DNA of 64,000 bases, taken from NCBI GenBank assembly GCA_963576735.1, contig OY755170.1, positions 16,104,875-16,168,874 on the forward strand. Reading direction: 5' to 3'. The notes beneath the pieces were generated by a model, which saw only the letters and a list, made by a program, of their open reading frames with translations, ran no database searches and was not told the origin of the DNA. The translations under genes and the position numbers were made by a program. This DNA comes from Bedellia somnulentella (taxonomy: Eukaryota; Arthropoda; Insecta; Lepidoptera; Bedelliidae). Numbering within the stretch: position 1 is the first letter of the stretch; every line of letters begins with the position of its first letter. Positions 32,493 through 43,905 of this stretch are shown here, in pieces.

Positions 32493-33520
32493 TTATGAAA
32501 AAACCTGAGACAAGTCTGTATCACTGTTGATTGCTATCGCCGGAGATCCGTCGTCTTTTCTGAGGAAAGTCCGCCCATCTCTAGTCCACACGTACTTCCA
32601 ATTATGAATCTTCTTCAACTCTCTTACTTTTCCATGTAAAACTCGGTTGTGTTTCGTTAGCCTTTCGTTAATATAAAATATATTGGGCTGATGAGCGGGT
32701 AAGCCTAGCTCTGAGGTGGTAGTATTTTTCCGCACTCTGGAGTTCTTAATTAGGAGGTCACGCTGTACTCGGCGCGCCAACCGCACCACAATAGGTCGCG
32801 GGCGCTGCTGCGGTCCACTGGCGGAGGTGGCGGTGATTCGCCTTGGCCCGACTCGCCTCACATCCACCAAATCATGTTCGCCTATTGGCACTTGTATTTT
32901 CTTGGCGATTTGTAACACGATGTGCCCTACAGACTCACCCGGGAACTCGGGGATCTCAGAAATCTGCACATCGTTTCTAAGTGTTTCCTGATCACGGTTA
33001 TTTATCTCAGTTTCTAACAATTTTATAGTATCAGTGGAATTATTAGAGTTACTAGTTGTTTCTTTTAATTGTTTCAGTTCATTTCGTAACAATATATTTT
33101 CATTTTCTAGCGCCGTAAGACGTCCGTTGTAAGTTCCGATCTCGGACCGGAAGTTATTCAACTGACATGTTAATTCATTTATTTCTTTACCGAGATCGTT
33201 AGTAATAGAATGTCTAAATTCAGTGAATTTGTTGTCTAATACAGCTATCAACACATCCACCGTAAGCGTCTCGGCCGCCGACTTTTGACTCAGCGTCACA
33301 GCGCTAGCTTGAACCAGGCTAGCGCTAGAATCGTCGCATGACATATCAGCCGCTCCGAACCCACCATCCTGGTGCATTGTTTTCTCAGCGTCCGGCAAAT
33401 GAGATCTACGAATGGGTGTATTGTCGTTTCTTTCTTTACGAATTGTCGTATTTTGACATAAGCTACAAACCCAGGCTTTTTTAAACTTAGCGTAGTTAGC
33501 CATATAAACGGCAGAGGTGA
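32493..33520 (-). CDS. LINE ORF1 fragment: truncated PHD-type finger, coiled coil, RNA-binding region
   Basis: The recognisable element-derived part starts near MANYAKFKKAWVCSLC (Met at 33503). Upstream codons in the same open frame (to 33650) come from the flanking unit A, not from the element. Only the last Cys pair of a PHD-like finger (WVCSLC) remains, as expected if the element is truncated inside ORF1. Next come a predicted coiled coil (about LTALENENILLRNELKQLKE) and a basic region (RRVGPRR, RPRPIVVRLARRVQRDLL) ending near YVWTRDGRTFLRKDD, typical of LINE ORF1 nucleic-acid chaperones. It would bind LINE RNA. The truncation probably makes it non-functional. Confidence 0.75.
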
Positions 33521-33523
33521 TGT

Positions 33524-35185
33524 TATGTACTCGTGCACAGTGCAGCCTATTAGACCACACCCGCACTGGCAGGGTAGATATGCAATAACGAAAATAAAGC
33601 CGTGTTTTATATTGAAAACTATGTTTCTTACTCACTATAAAGAATAACAATGCAACTAACTTACAAATTATAATGCCAAGAGGGGGTATGAAGCGCTGAA
33701 ACTACACTAAAAAAGCTTCAATTGGGTTTTTTTTAATCTGTTTTACATGCCTAGTTGAGATATATAATCAGTAACGTTTTTTCTTACTCGTAGTCGTTTT
33801 TTTATTTATGGTGGAGTTTTTGTAGTTTGAGTTTGGGATAATGATTGACCTTTTGCTCACTTAAGGGGAAAAGTAACATACTGAGGTGATTAATGATAAA
33901 ATTGATGGCACTTAAAGAAGGAAAAAAAAGAAAGGTTTTAATTTTTTGCAATTTTTTTTAAAAATAAATTAAACAAATTACAGTTTACAAAAAAGTATAA
34001 AAAGTTACATATGTAATGAATTTTTGAAGAAGACTCAGCATTTTGTTGTTAGTACTATCCCACAACACTCATTTTCAGTCAGTTCTCTATAAGTTAACCA
34101 CGACCAATAAATAAAATCTTATGCATACATAACTTAGCATAGATATATGTATTATCAGAAGATAGAAATGATAACTTAGAATTTCCCGATTTATATCAAT
34201 CTTTATTCCCATTTTACCCAATTGATAATAAATCTACTTTTTATGGTTTTGAGAAAAGGTAGTAAAAGTAGATTGGTGTTGGGTCTCTAGGCGCATCGCC
34301 CAATAGCCACTCAAAAAACCCCATACCCTTCGTTGCCGCGTCACGCACGCACGCTGGGACGCGCGGTAAAAAATATCGTAGAATAGAATAACTCTTTATT
34401 GCACATCAAACACAAATTTACAAAAGAAATTATCATACAGTTTACAGTGAGGTACAATTGGCGGTCTTATCGCTAAAAGCGATCTCTTCCAGACAAGCAA
34501 TACAAATACCTTAATAAAATGCACATATACGTTTTAGAAATATAATTAATACATATAATCGTTATAATGTAATCATGAAAAGTTCACATTTGTATTGTAA
34601 TAAAAATAAAAGTGTGCTTAACTTTAACACTATTTCTTCTCTATTGTTAGCATATACTACGCTGCATTTTTTTCCTGATATCTCACTACATGTTGGTGCC
34701 AAATAACGGGTCATTCGTAGATCTCTTATGTGATAGTCATATACCACACACAGGATGTATTCACGCAAAATGTCAGACTCCTTTAAAATACACGTTTTAT
34801 TATTTTGTTTCTGCATTCAGGTTATAACTGCGCAAAGGGGTTAGAACTTCTCATAAAACATATTGTGATGTTAATACTGAAATGAAATAATAATCAAAAA
34901 AATATTTATTTCTTTTACTTATCTATCAAATTCTATGAAAAAATTTGGAAATAGTCCAAAAGCTGCGAAGAATATTTATCTAGCGAGTGTCTGAGGCACC
35001 TTCTTATGGAAATGATATAGAAATGGAAACAAAAGCTTAGAGTTCGTCGTCGAGTAAGACACGTGCAGTAACGCTTTAAAGTGATAATTACCTTCTGTTG
35101 AAAGATTACATAAACACCTTTTATCTATTACGTGTCATAACATGACTTATTACGGCTCCGTAAGAGCCGAGCATAATTACTAACG
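33524..35185. repeat. Tandem non-coding unit, part A, copy 3
   Basis: Runs from atgtactcgtgcacagtgc to cggctccgtaagagccgagc. It shares gaggtgattaatgataaaatt and gaagaagactcagc with copy 1 rather than copy 2. It includes a LINE 3' end at about 34373-34498 (minus). Confidence 0.82.
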
Positions 35186-35500
35186 CAACCATCAACTATA
35201 TTTATTTTATTTGAAATACTCTATTTTATTTTATATACAAAGTTCAATTTCGTTATAACAACTTTAGAAACACTTTATCCAATCTTGGTCCGACATAGCG
35301 TTGAGGAAATATGAATAGATCACCGTATTTTTTCCATTCCTTCTTTTTTGAAATGTTTCTTTTTATGTTTTTTACGCATATTTTGTGTATCTACACGTTT
35401 CTTCCTTTGTTCAATTATGCTCAAATAATTGAAAATAATATCAGAAACCCACATTTTCCAGTTTTAAGAACTTAACTATATGCTAACATTTCTTCCCGCG
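35186..35500. repeat. Continuation of unit A, also at 53640-53790
   Basis: AT-rich; acgcaaccatcaactatattta, caaagttcaattt and cttggtccgacatagcgtt resemble 53650-53785. No coding signal. Confidence 0.5.
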
Positions 35501-35504
35501 TATA

Positions 35505-35545
35505 TCGCTATGCAATAAAGAGTTCTCTATTCTATTCTACTGTAT
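35505..35545 (+). mobile_element. LINE 3' terminus
   Basis: atgcaataaagagttctctat then tctattctac is the plus-strand version of the LINE ending found in minus orientation near 26987 and 34373. Only the end remains. Confidence 0.5.
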
Positions 35546-35839
35546 CTTACTGCGATCGCCAACCGCATGCCAAGCGAGGCAATAATGGCACAACTGCCAC
35601 CTTAAAAAATAAAAAAATAAACATTTATTTTCAGTTTAAAGATCCATGGATTGTTATTAATATGAAACTTAAATAAACTGTGTTAGTAAAAGAAGAAATA
35701 AATCATTATCAAACCTCCTTGGAATCTTATGACAGAACCCCAAGTAAACAGGCTCCCGAACCCGTGCAGCATGTAGCTCGTTGAACCAGATTAACCTGAC
35801 ACTATACCAAAGATGATTAGTATGGTTCTCTAACAGTTG

Positions 35840-35990
35840 AAAAACAACAAGGCAGCGGAGGAGGACGGAATTATAGCAGAGCTTTGAAGGCGGTTGGAAA
35901 ACTGTCGTTGTGGAGATTGGTTGAGATTGTTAGAGGGCGGTCTATGTACAGCAGTGAATGTCTATTGAATGATGAAGTAACACCGGGTCG
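35840..35990 (+). pseudogene. RTE-type reverse transcriptase and tail scrap
   Basis: Encodes LKNNKAAEEDGIIAEL followed by an in-frame stop, like the KLKNNKAPGEDGI motif of RTE reverse transcriptases. It then passes directly to ggcggtctatgtacagcag and tgaatgtctattgaatgatg, a typical RTE/SINE tail. Heavily deleted. Confidence 0.55.
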
Positions 35991-36037
35991 CAAGGGTAAA
36001 ATATTTTATTTTACATGATTTCAATCACATAATGCCA

Positions 36038-36190
36038 TCATTTTTTGGCCTGTTTCTTACGCTTATGGTTTAGTTTGATAGAACTAAGGAATTTCTCTAC
36101 TACAGAGTCCGAATATTTATCAGCCAAAGTCTGCTTATAAAAACATTGAGGTACTTCTGTTTCGGAAAGTTTAGTGAGACTACAATTCTA
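36038..36190 (-). other. Possible coding remnant or terminal exon
   Basis: A minus-strand frame reads LTKLSETEVPQCFYKQTLAD then a Lys-rich end (NHKRKKQAKK) and TGA at 36038-36040. It is preceded by a plausible acceptor ttgtag at 36180-36183. The composition looks protein-like, but it is only about 46 codons, no other exon was found and I do not recognise it. Confidence 0.22.
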
Positions 36191-36199
36191 GGTCGGGAC

Positions 36200-37215
36200 T
36201 GGTTGGTTTTTTCGATGGTCAATTCATAAGTGCATAATTTCAGGGAAGATTTTTCGATGCGTTCTTTTTTTCGCTACATTTTTGCTTGTCCTTGGGAAAG
36301 ATCGCAATAGAGGCTACAATATGTGGTCGGATAAATTTTTTTGGTATCGTTTATCATGTATTTACTATAAAAGTAAGGATGTATTCTTTTAGCCCTTGCT
36401 TGCTTCAGCCTACAGGGACAAAACATCATTTTTTTGTGCTATATTTTGTTTAAGCAATACATTTTTTTCAGTGTTGGATTTGTTAATTGATGTATTAGTC
36501 AATGTTGCTTAAAAGCTTGATAATAAATTACCATTTGGCTTGTCCCACTGCCAATTTTTATACATTATTACTTATGCCTCATTTTCGCTTCAAGATTAGT
36601 ATTCTCTCAGTTATTAATTTCATATTTTTATGGACAAAGGATTCAATTGTTTCCATCGGATATCGGATGTAGACCCCACACCTAAATTCTGAGACTGATG
36701 TGGACCCGATGAGGTATTTAGCAAATCTTTCAGTGGGGGCTGCGCTGAGTCAAACCGCTTCGGTTAAATCTAAATCAAATATTTTTATTGAGTGTGAAAA
36801 CAAAACTTATAGTCACTCAACGTCAATTAAACAAAAAAAGACAATTGAATTTACGTCGCTTCCTATGTGTTTTGTAAAGAGAAAAATACGACAAGAATGG
36901 ATGTGCTTAGAAAATCATATGTTTAGAATATCTAGAACACTGGAATAAGATTTTCTTACAAGCATCGCTTTAATCGCCTTTTTAAATGAACACGCTGGCA
37001 ATTGGCCTAGACTTCGTTTTTAAAACATACCCTTTTTATATTTTAAATTGATAAAAGACATCTAACTTAACAACTTTGCCTATGGAATGCTTATCTAAAA
37101 TATTATAATTTTCAAAATAATTCATAATTATATGTTTTCAAAACGAGGTCTAGTCAATTCTAAAATAACATTGAATTGTTACGCATATGAAGGGGAGAAT
37201 CCCATAAAGAAGTAA
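36200..37215. other. No recognisable gene
   Basis: AT-rich. An 82-codon plus-strand frame (36700-36948) is rich in Lys and Ser but has no motif. Near 36530, tggcttgtcccactgccaat resembles the SWIM pseudogene at 50420, a possible scrap of the same family. Confidence 0.35.
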
Positions 37216-37219
37216 CTTA

Positions 37220-37660
37220 CTTTAGTGAGTCTACTTAGTTATTCTGAGTCAACCATGAAAGATATGTTAACCATAGAATTATGCTGTTGTGGGATATTTT
37301 TTAGACAATTTCATGTAAAAAAAACCCTCATACATGATTTCTAAGTAACTTTAACCATTAAGGCTGCACATATGCTTACTTATAAAGTAGTAACTTCTCC
37401 CGTTTTCCCAAAAATTCCCTTCAGTGCTTTGCTGAAAAGTATACTATAAGCTGCCCAGAAGTATAAAGAATAATTGTACCAAGTTTCGTTAAACCCGTCG
37501 AACAGATTTTGTTTCTAAGGAATATGCAGACAGGCAGACAAAAATTATACCGATTGCATTTTTGCCGTCAGTATCGATCACTTCATTCCATGATAGTTAT
37601 CTTGAAAATATATTTCATGTACAGAATTGACCTCTCTACAGATTTTTTATAATGTATAGA
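37220..37660 (+). repeat. Dispersed repeat Q, copy 1
   Basis: Shares gttacttctcccgttttccc (here taacttctcccgttttccc), aataattgtaccaagtttcg and ttgaaaatatatttcatgta with 51335-51805 in the same order. This copy has only two acag units (gcagacaggcagac). Class is unknown; possibly Helitron-derived. Confidence 0.65.
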
Positions 37661-37907
37661 TTTCATTAGTGCATTTCAATGCAAGTAAATACTTTTATTA
37701 TACATTCTTTAAATTTTACATTATAAAAGCTAATAATACCACCAAATACAAACAAAAGTAGCACCATTTTTACTTCAATCTGTAATATAAATACAAGCCA
37801 TAATAAATATCAGTGTTCCGAATTTCCGAACAAATGCGTATCGGTATTTGTATTATAAATAAGAAAAAGTCTACCGGCCTCTCTTGTAGGTACGCATTCA
37901 CCGATTT

Positions 37908-37990
37908 ACATACATACATATACTCACGGCTATAAATCCCTAAAATGAGTAGCCAGAGCTGGGAAATTAGAAATTCCTCAACCACTTTTC
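37908..37990 (-). mobile_element. SINE-like element R, 3' fragment, minus strand
   Basis: acatacatacatatactcac through aattcctcaaccacttttcg: the tail end of the family only. Confidence 0.75.
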
Positions 37991-38079
37991 GATTTATTTA
38001 TAACATTATTCACGGGTTTATCATAAGTAATTGTTTCTAGGATCTTATCATCAGCAACAAATTACTTTACCATTTTTGC

Positions 38080-38295
38080 CGTGTAGTGCTGGCTTAGAAT
38101 GTCACTACCCCTTTCTACCCACGGGTTTCGTAAGAGGCAACTAAGGGTTTTTAACTAAGGCCTTTTTAAGTGTTTTTAAACCGATTTTCTACCATCTTGT
38201 CCCCTATAAACTTCCAAACGTAGCTGAGAAGTTTCAAGCTCTAAAGCTCTGCCTGCGTCTTTTTGGGATTTATGACCGTAAGTATATTTATTTCG
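38080..38295 (+). mobile_element. SINE-like element R, diverged copy
   Basis: gccgtgtagtgctggcttag through gatttatgaccgtaagtat; the ggttggagaccc core is deleted. Confidence 0.7.
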
Positions 38296-38701
38296 TGAGT
38301 GAGGTGAGTATATATGCATGTGTATGTATTCCATTTTTACATCAACTTACGAAAGTGGCTAAGAAATTGTTTATCCGGAAGTTCTGGCTAACGTTCCTTA
38401 GCCAGAACTTGTTCTGTGTTCTGTGGTATGAGAGCCTCGCAAAAATTACACATCCCGGTTTAAATCCTCCAGAGATGCAAAATATTCTGTTGTTTCCCAG
38501 TTTAATCTTACAAATGCATTGGAATCCTCATTGAAAGAGACCTATCCTCATATAAGCCGACTCGCAAAAAGGTGCCGTAATTAAACAACACTCTAAAATG
38601 TTTAATATTTGAATGGATAATTATTAATATTGTCATATTATCTTTCTTTAATTATGAGATACAATCTGTTTACCATGCACACACAAACCATAAACTACTA
38701 A

Positions 38702-38919
38702 GGGCCAGTTTTTTGATCCGGAGTTAAAAATATAACCATTGTTTACATTGACTATAGTTAAATGACTAACCAGTAGTTAAATCGTAAATCCATTTTGGTT
38801 CGATATTTGACCATTAGTTACTCTAACCACGGGTCAAAAAATGCATTTTGCTGATATCTAACTAATAGTTACGATATTTAACAAATTGTTGAGTTAACCA
38901 CGGATCAAAAAACTGGCCC
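38702..38919. mobile_element. Harbinger-like MITE, 218 bp, TAA target duplication
   Basis: Inverted ends GGGCCAGTTTTTTGATCCG and CGGATCAAAAAACTGGCCC are perfect over 19 bp, with TAA at 38699-38701 and 38920-38922. The interior repeats attagtta/taactaat motifs. Non-coding. Confidence 0.9.
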
Positions 38920-38922
38920 TAA

Positions 38923-39320
38923 GTCTGAAAAATACCAGAACTTTAAATATTTCCTTTTTACTCAGGATCATTCCTAAAATAAGTTTTCTTCGTAATGACC
39001 AGCGGCGTCAGAACATCTTTGGCAATATGGTCTCTCTGACATTCATAATTAAATCTTTCCATTCTTGCAGGGGAGACTATCAATCAATATCAATCTTACT
39101 ACACATATTCCAGGCCAACCTCTCGAGCTTCAAATATGTTTATTCATGCCTCATTAATCTGTACATTTTGGAATCCTATTAGAACATTCGCTGCCAAGGC
39201 AGTATCAGCCAGGATGGGACAGAATAGCGAATTAAAAGTGTCTACCTTGATCGGAAGGTGTACAATAAACTGTTTACATAATAGGGTGATGATAAAAGTA
39301 CATTAAAAGAAAAACTTTTC
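38923..39320. other. Downstream flank of gene 2, duplicated
   Basis: From about 39170, ttagaacattcgctgccaag and gggacagaat match 4678-4735 (ttagaacgttcgctatctag) downstream of gene 1. This marks the 3' side of the segmental duplication. 38923-39160 holds nothing I can name. Confidence 0.55.
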
Positions 39321-39326
39321 TTTATT
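39321..39326 (-). promoter_or_regulatory. Polyadenylation signal of glycine-rich gene 2
   Basis: AATAAA on the minus strand, 340 bp beyond the stop at 39663-39665, in a context conserved with 4789-4799. Confidence 0.65.
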
Positions 39327-39662
39327 TGATTGTTTAGTTTATTTTATACTTTTAATAAAAAAAAATATAACATAAGATAATAAATTATTGAAAATAGGTA
39401 TTATAGTAACAACACTTTAATCTATGCAAAGATTTCTTAATAAATTAATATAATTATTTAGGAAATACATTTGAAACAAAATCCTTACGAATAATTAAAT
39501 AAATAGCTTCAAATAAATTAACTAAGTATTACATTTTAGTATAAAGTATAGATTAATATAAAACAAGACAATAGAGCACTCTGCAAAAATTCAAAGAGCT
39601 GAGAGCTGATTAAGTCTATACGCCATAAATTAAATACTAAAAAAACACAATACATTCATTGT

Positions 39663-42600
39663 TTAACATTCGCATAATGTTTCTGTTGCTATCGGTGAAA
39701 GATTTGATATTTGCCTATCCGTGAAATAACCGTTTGTCGCGTAATTATATCCGGTATCATAAGCAGGTAGGGCATAATAAGTTTCTAGTTGAGGCTGGAT
39801 GTAATAAGGTTGTTGTTCCACGATGACCGGGGGTACAACTACACATTCAATTTTCGCTGGTTCAATGACTACGGAAGTTACGGGTGCTAATTCTACACTT
39901 GTTGGTTCCAAATGTACTTCTGATACATCTGCATTACTTACCTCAGGAACAAAGACTGGTTCGGGTTCGATAACGTTTGTCCATAAAACGATGGGTTCAG
40001 GAGGTGGAGACGAAATGATATAAGGCAGAAAATTTTGCCCGGATGATCCAACCTCACTAATGGAGTTCGATGAGCCGACGCCACCCGCGTATCCAGAAGA
40101 TCCACCACCACTAATGAAATTGGCAGAACCTCCACCTCCTCCGCAACATAGTCCACAGCCACCAATGTATCCTAGTTCTCTTACCCCTGAGAAACCGTTT
40201 AAGCCTCCACCACCGATGTAACCAGATGATCCACCTCCACTAACGAAGTTCGATGAACCACCGCCGTCTACGTATCCAGAAGATCCACCACCATTTATGA
40301 AGTTGGTAGAACCTCCACTTCCTAAGTAACCTAGTCCACCACCACCAATGTAACCTACTCCTCGTACCGCTGAGATACCGTTACATACTCCACCATTGAT
40401 GTAACCAGATGCTCCACCACCATTAACGAAGTTGGTAGAACCTCCACCTCCTACGTAACCTAGTCCACCACCACCAATGTAACCTAGTCCTCTAACCCCT
40501 GAGAAACCGTTCAAGCCTCCACCACCAATGTAACCAGATGATCCACCACCATTAACGAAGTTGGTAGAACCTCCACCTCCTACGTAACCTAGTCCACCAC
40601 CACCAATGTAACCTAGTCCTCTAATCCCTGAGAAACCGTTTAAGCCTCCACCACCAATGTAACCAGATGATCCACCACCATTAACGAAGTTCGATGAACC
40701 ACCGCCGTCTACGTATCCAGAAGATCCACCACCATTTATGAAGTTGAAAGAACCTCCACCTCCTACGTAACCTAGTCCACCACCACCAATGTAACCTAGT
40801 CCTCTAATCCCTGAGAAACCGTTTAAGCCTCCACCACCGATGTAACCAGATGATCCACCACCACTAACGAAGTCGGTAGAACCTCCACCTCCTACGTAAC
40901 CTAGTCCACCACCACCAATGTAACCTAGTCCTCTAACCCCTGAGAAACCGGTCAAGCCTCCACCACCGATGTAACCAGATGATCCACCACCACCAATGTA
41001 ACCACTTAATCCTCCACCACCGATGTAACCAGATGATCCACCACCATTTACGAAGTTGGTAGAACCTCCACCTCCTACGTAACCTAGTCCACCACCACCA
41101 ATGTAACCTAGTCCTCTAACCCCTGAGAAACCGTTCAAGCCTCCACCACCAATGTAACCAGATGATCCACCACCATTAACGAAGTTGGAAGAACCTCCAC
41201 CTCCTACGTAACCTAGTCCACCACCACCAATGTAACCTAGTCCTCTTATCCCTGAGAAACCGTTTAAGCCTCCACCACCGATGTAACCAGATGATCCACC
41301 ACCATTAACGAAGTTGGTAGAACCTCCACCTCCTACGTAACCTAGTCCACCACCACCAATGTAACCTAGTCCTCTAATCCCTGAGAAACCGTTTAAGCCT
41401 CCACCACCGATGTAACCAGATGATCCACCACCATTAACGAAGTTGGTAGAACCTCCACCTCCTACGTAACCTAGTCCACCACCACCAATGTAACCTAGTC
41501 CTCTAACCCCTGAGAAACCGGTCAAGCCTCCACCACCGATGTAACCAGATGATCCACCACCATTAACGAAGTTGGTAGAACCTCCACCTACTACGTAACC
41601 TAGTCCACCACCACCAATGTAACCTAGTCCTCTTATCCCTGAGAAACCGTTTAAGCCTCCACCACCGATGTAACCAGATGATCCACCACCATTAACGAAG
41701 TTGGTAGAACCTCCACCTCCTACGTAACCTAGTCCACCGCCACCAATGTAACCTAGTCCTCTTACCCCTGAGAAACCGTTCAAGCCTCCACTACCAATGT
41801 AACCAGATGATCCACCACCATTAACGAAGTTGGTAGAACCTCCACCTCCTATATAACCTAGTCCACCGCCACCAATGTAACCTAGTCCTCTTATCCCTGA
41901 GAAAACGTTTAAACCTCCACCACCGATGTAACCAGATGCTCCACCACCATTAACGAAGTTGGTAGAACCTTCACCTCCTACGTAACCTAGTCCACCACCA
42001 CCAATGTAACCTAGTCCTCTAACCCCTGAGAAACCGGTCAAGCCTCCACCACCGATGTAACCAGATGATCCACCACCACCAATGTAACCACTTAATCCTC
42101 CACCACCGATGTAACCAGATGATCCACCACCATTTACGAAGTTGGTAGAACCTCCACCTCCTACGTAACCTAGTCCACCACCACCAATGTAACCTAGTCC
42201 TCTAACCCCTGAGAAACCGTTCAAGCCTCCACCACCAATGTAACCAGATGATCCACCACCATTAACGAAGTTGGAAGAACCTCCACCTCCTACGTAACCT
42301 AGTCCACCACCACCAATGTAACCTAGTCCTCTAATCCCTGAGAAACCGTTTAAGCCTCCACCACCGATGTAACCAGATGATCCACCACCATTAACGAAGT
42401 TGGTAGAACCTCCACCTCCTACGTAACCTAGTCCACCACCACCAATGTAACCTAGTCCTCTAACCCCTGAGAAACCGGTCAAGCCTCCACCACCGATGTA
42501 ACCAGATGATCCACCACCATTAACGAAGTTGGTAGAACCTCCACCTACTACGTAACCTAGTCCACCACCACCAATGTAACCTAGTCCTCTTATCCCTGAG

Positions 42601-43590
42601 AAACCGTTTAAGCCTCCACCACCGATGTAACCAGATGATCCACCACCATTAACGAAGTTAGTAGAACCTCCACCTCCTACGTAACCTAGTCCACCACCAC
42701 CAATGTAACCTAGTCCTCTAACCCCTGAGAAACCGTTCAAGCCTCCACTACCAATGTAACCAGATGATCCACCACCATTAACGAAGTTGGTAGAACCTCC
42801 ACCTCCTATATAACCTAGTCCACCGCCACCAATGTAACCTAGTCCTCTTATCCCTGAGAAACCGTTTAAACCTCCACCACCGATGTAACCAGTCGATCCA
42901 CCTCCACTAACGAAGTCCGATGATCCACCGCCGCCTATGTATCCAGAAGATCCCCCACCATTGATATAGTTTGTAGAACCTCCACCTCCTATGTAAGCAG
43001 CTGATCCACAGCCTCCAATAGATCCTGTTGAACCTCCGTCGCCTATGAGATCTGATGATTCATCGCGTCCTGAGTATCCACTGTATCGGCCCCAACCACC
43101 AGCCCCGATGTTTCCACTTGTTAGGTAACTTGGAGATTGAACGTAAAGTCCAGTTCCACATGTTGCGCCGCCGCCGTTTACATTATTCGACCACCAGCAC
43201 GGTTCTGACTGTTTAATGAAAAATAAACGTGTTTTAGTAATCCTAAAATAAAGTATAATCGGAGAGCAAAGTTTAGGATACAGCTGCAGGGGTATAGCTA
43301 ATTGACTAAATTTATGATTTGTGATTAAGTTTGGCCAATTTCATTCGGTATAGTTGTAGAATTAATAACTTGCGAAGTGAGGGTAGATCAAAGGTGCACA
43401 GTTTGTTTTAAAAACGTACATCCAAATCATATTAAACTACATTTTTAGCTAAACCAAAAACTATGGTATTATTGATAAAAATATTTTTGGAAATTACACA
43501 AATTTTCAATAAAAAAAACAAAAAATATGGTACATACACGAGGTACAGCTACGGGTGAACACACTGTCGTTGATAGTATTGCCAAAAAGC
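39663..43590 (-). CDS. Glycine-rich secreted repeat protein, paralogue 2 (exons 39663-43208 and 43538-43590)
   Basis: The last exon (43208 down to 39663) is open for 1181 residues. There is no start codon in frame upstream of 42740, where only a TTG occurs, and the frame clearly runs on to an acceptor ttcattaaacag at 43209-43210. It starts SEPCWWSNNVN, then YVQSPSYLTSGNIG, matching paralogue 1. The repeats are ~19 modules of 43 residues (LNGFSG(I/V)RGLGYIGGGG, LGYVGGGGSTNFVNGGG, SSGYIGGGG). The C-terminal ~100 residues are non-repetitive, rich in Val, Pro, Glu and Tyr, and end TETLCEC. Exon 43590-43538 follows attttttcag, encodes FLAILSTTVCSPVAVPR and ends at GTATGT: a signal-peptide core. 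The start exon is not located. A secreted structural protein is inferred; the family is not recognised. A SINE lies 60 bp upstream of the signal exon. Confidence 0.84.
40900..42790 (-). repeat. Higher-order tandem repeat inside gene 2
   Basis: Seven 129 bp modules plus a 54 bp insert (LSGYIGGGG SSGYIGGGG) make a 957 bp block that is present twice. Matching rare variants recur: VVGGG (41588, 42546), LTGFSG, SSNFV and the LSGYIG insert (near 41004, 42091). This indicates a recent internal duplication. Confidence 0.8.
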
Positions 43591-43650
43591 CTGAAAAAAT
43601 ACCCAGAAAAAAACATATTAACCGATGGATTTCACATAATTTACAACAAA

Positions 43651-43905
43651 GCTGTGTAGTGTCGGCTTAGAATACCACTACCCCTTTTCTTCCGGTGGGT
43701 GTACGTAAGAGGCGACTAACGGACTTGGGGCTTTTTAAGGGATTTTTGGGCGATGCGGTTGGAGACCCATCACCAACAACCTTTATTCTACCATCTTTTC
43801 CCCACTAAACTTCCAAAAGTGGCTGAGGAGTTTCTAATTTCTCAGCTCTGGCTACCCCTTTTTGGGATTTATAGCCGTGAGTATATGTATGTATGTATGT
43901 ATGTA
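43651..43905 (+). mobile_element. SINE-like element R in the 5' region of gene 2
   Basis: Complete copy from gctgtgtagtgtcggcttag to a (tatg) tail. Flanks ttacaacaaag and tacaactaag suggest a ~10 bp duplication with one change. The equivalent place in gene 1 (near 9260) is uninterrupted (ataatttacaataaag), so the insertion is private to gene 2. Confidence 0.88.

Larger units (their letters stand above)
28448..33523 (-). mobile_element. CR1/L2-type LINE, two ORFs, 5'-truncated
   Basis: The element lies on the minus strand between part B copy 2 (ends 28447) and part A copy 3 (starts 33524), which are contiguous in the first unit. It carries a 530 bp 3' UTR with TA/CA microsatellites (28850-28930), ORF2 (28978-31875), a 617 bp spacer and the remains of ORF1. 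The spacer holds a 193-codon minus-strand frame (31897-32478) of hydrophobic, biased composition that I treat as spurious. No clear target duplication was found. Confidence 0.85.

Noticed and set aside
42738..42740. TTG at 42740 as the start of gene 2
   Set aside because: The repeat frame continues without a stop for a further 468 bp to a splice acceptor and matches the N-terminus of gene 1.
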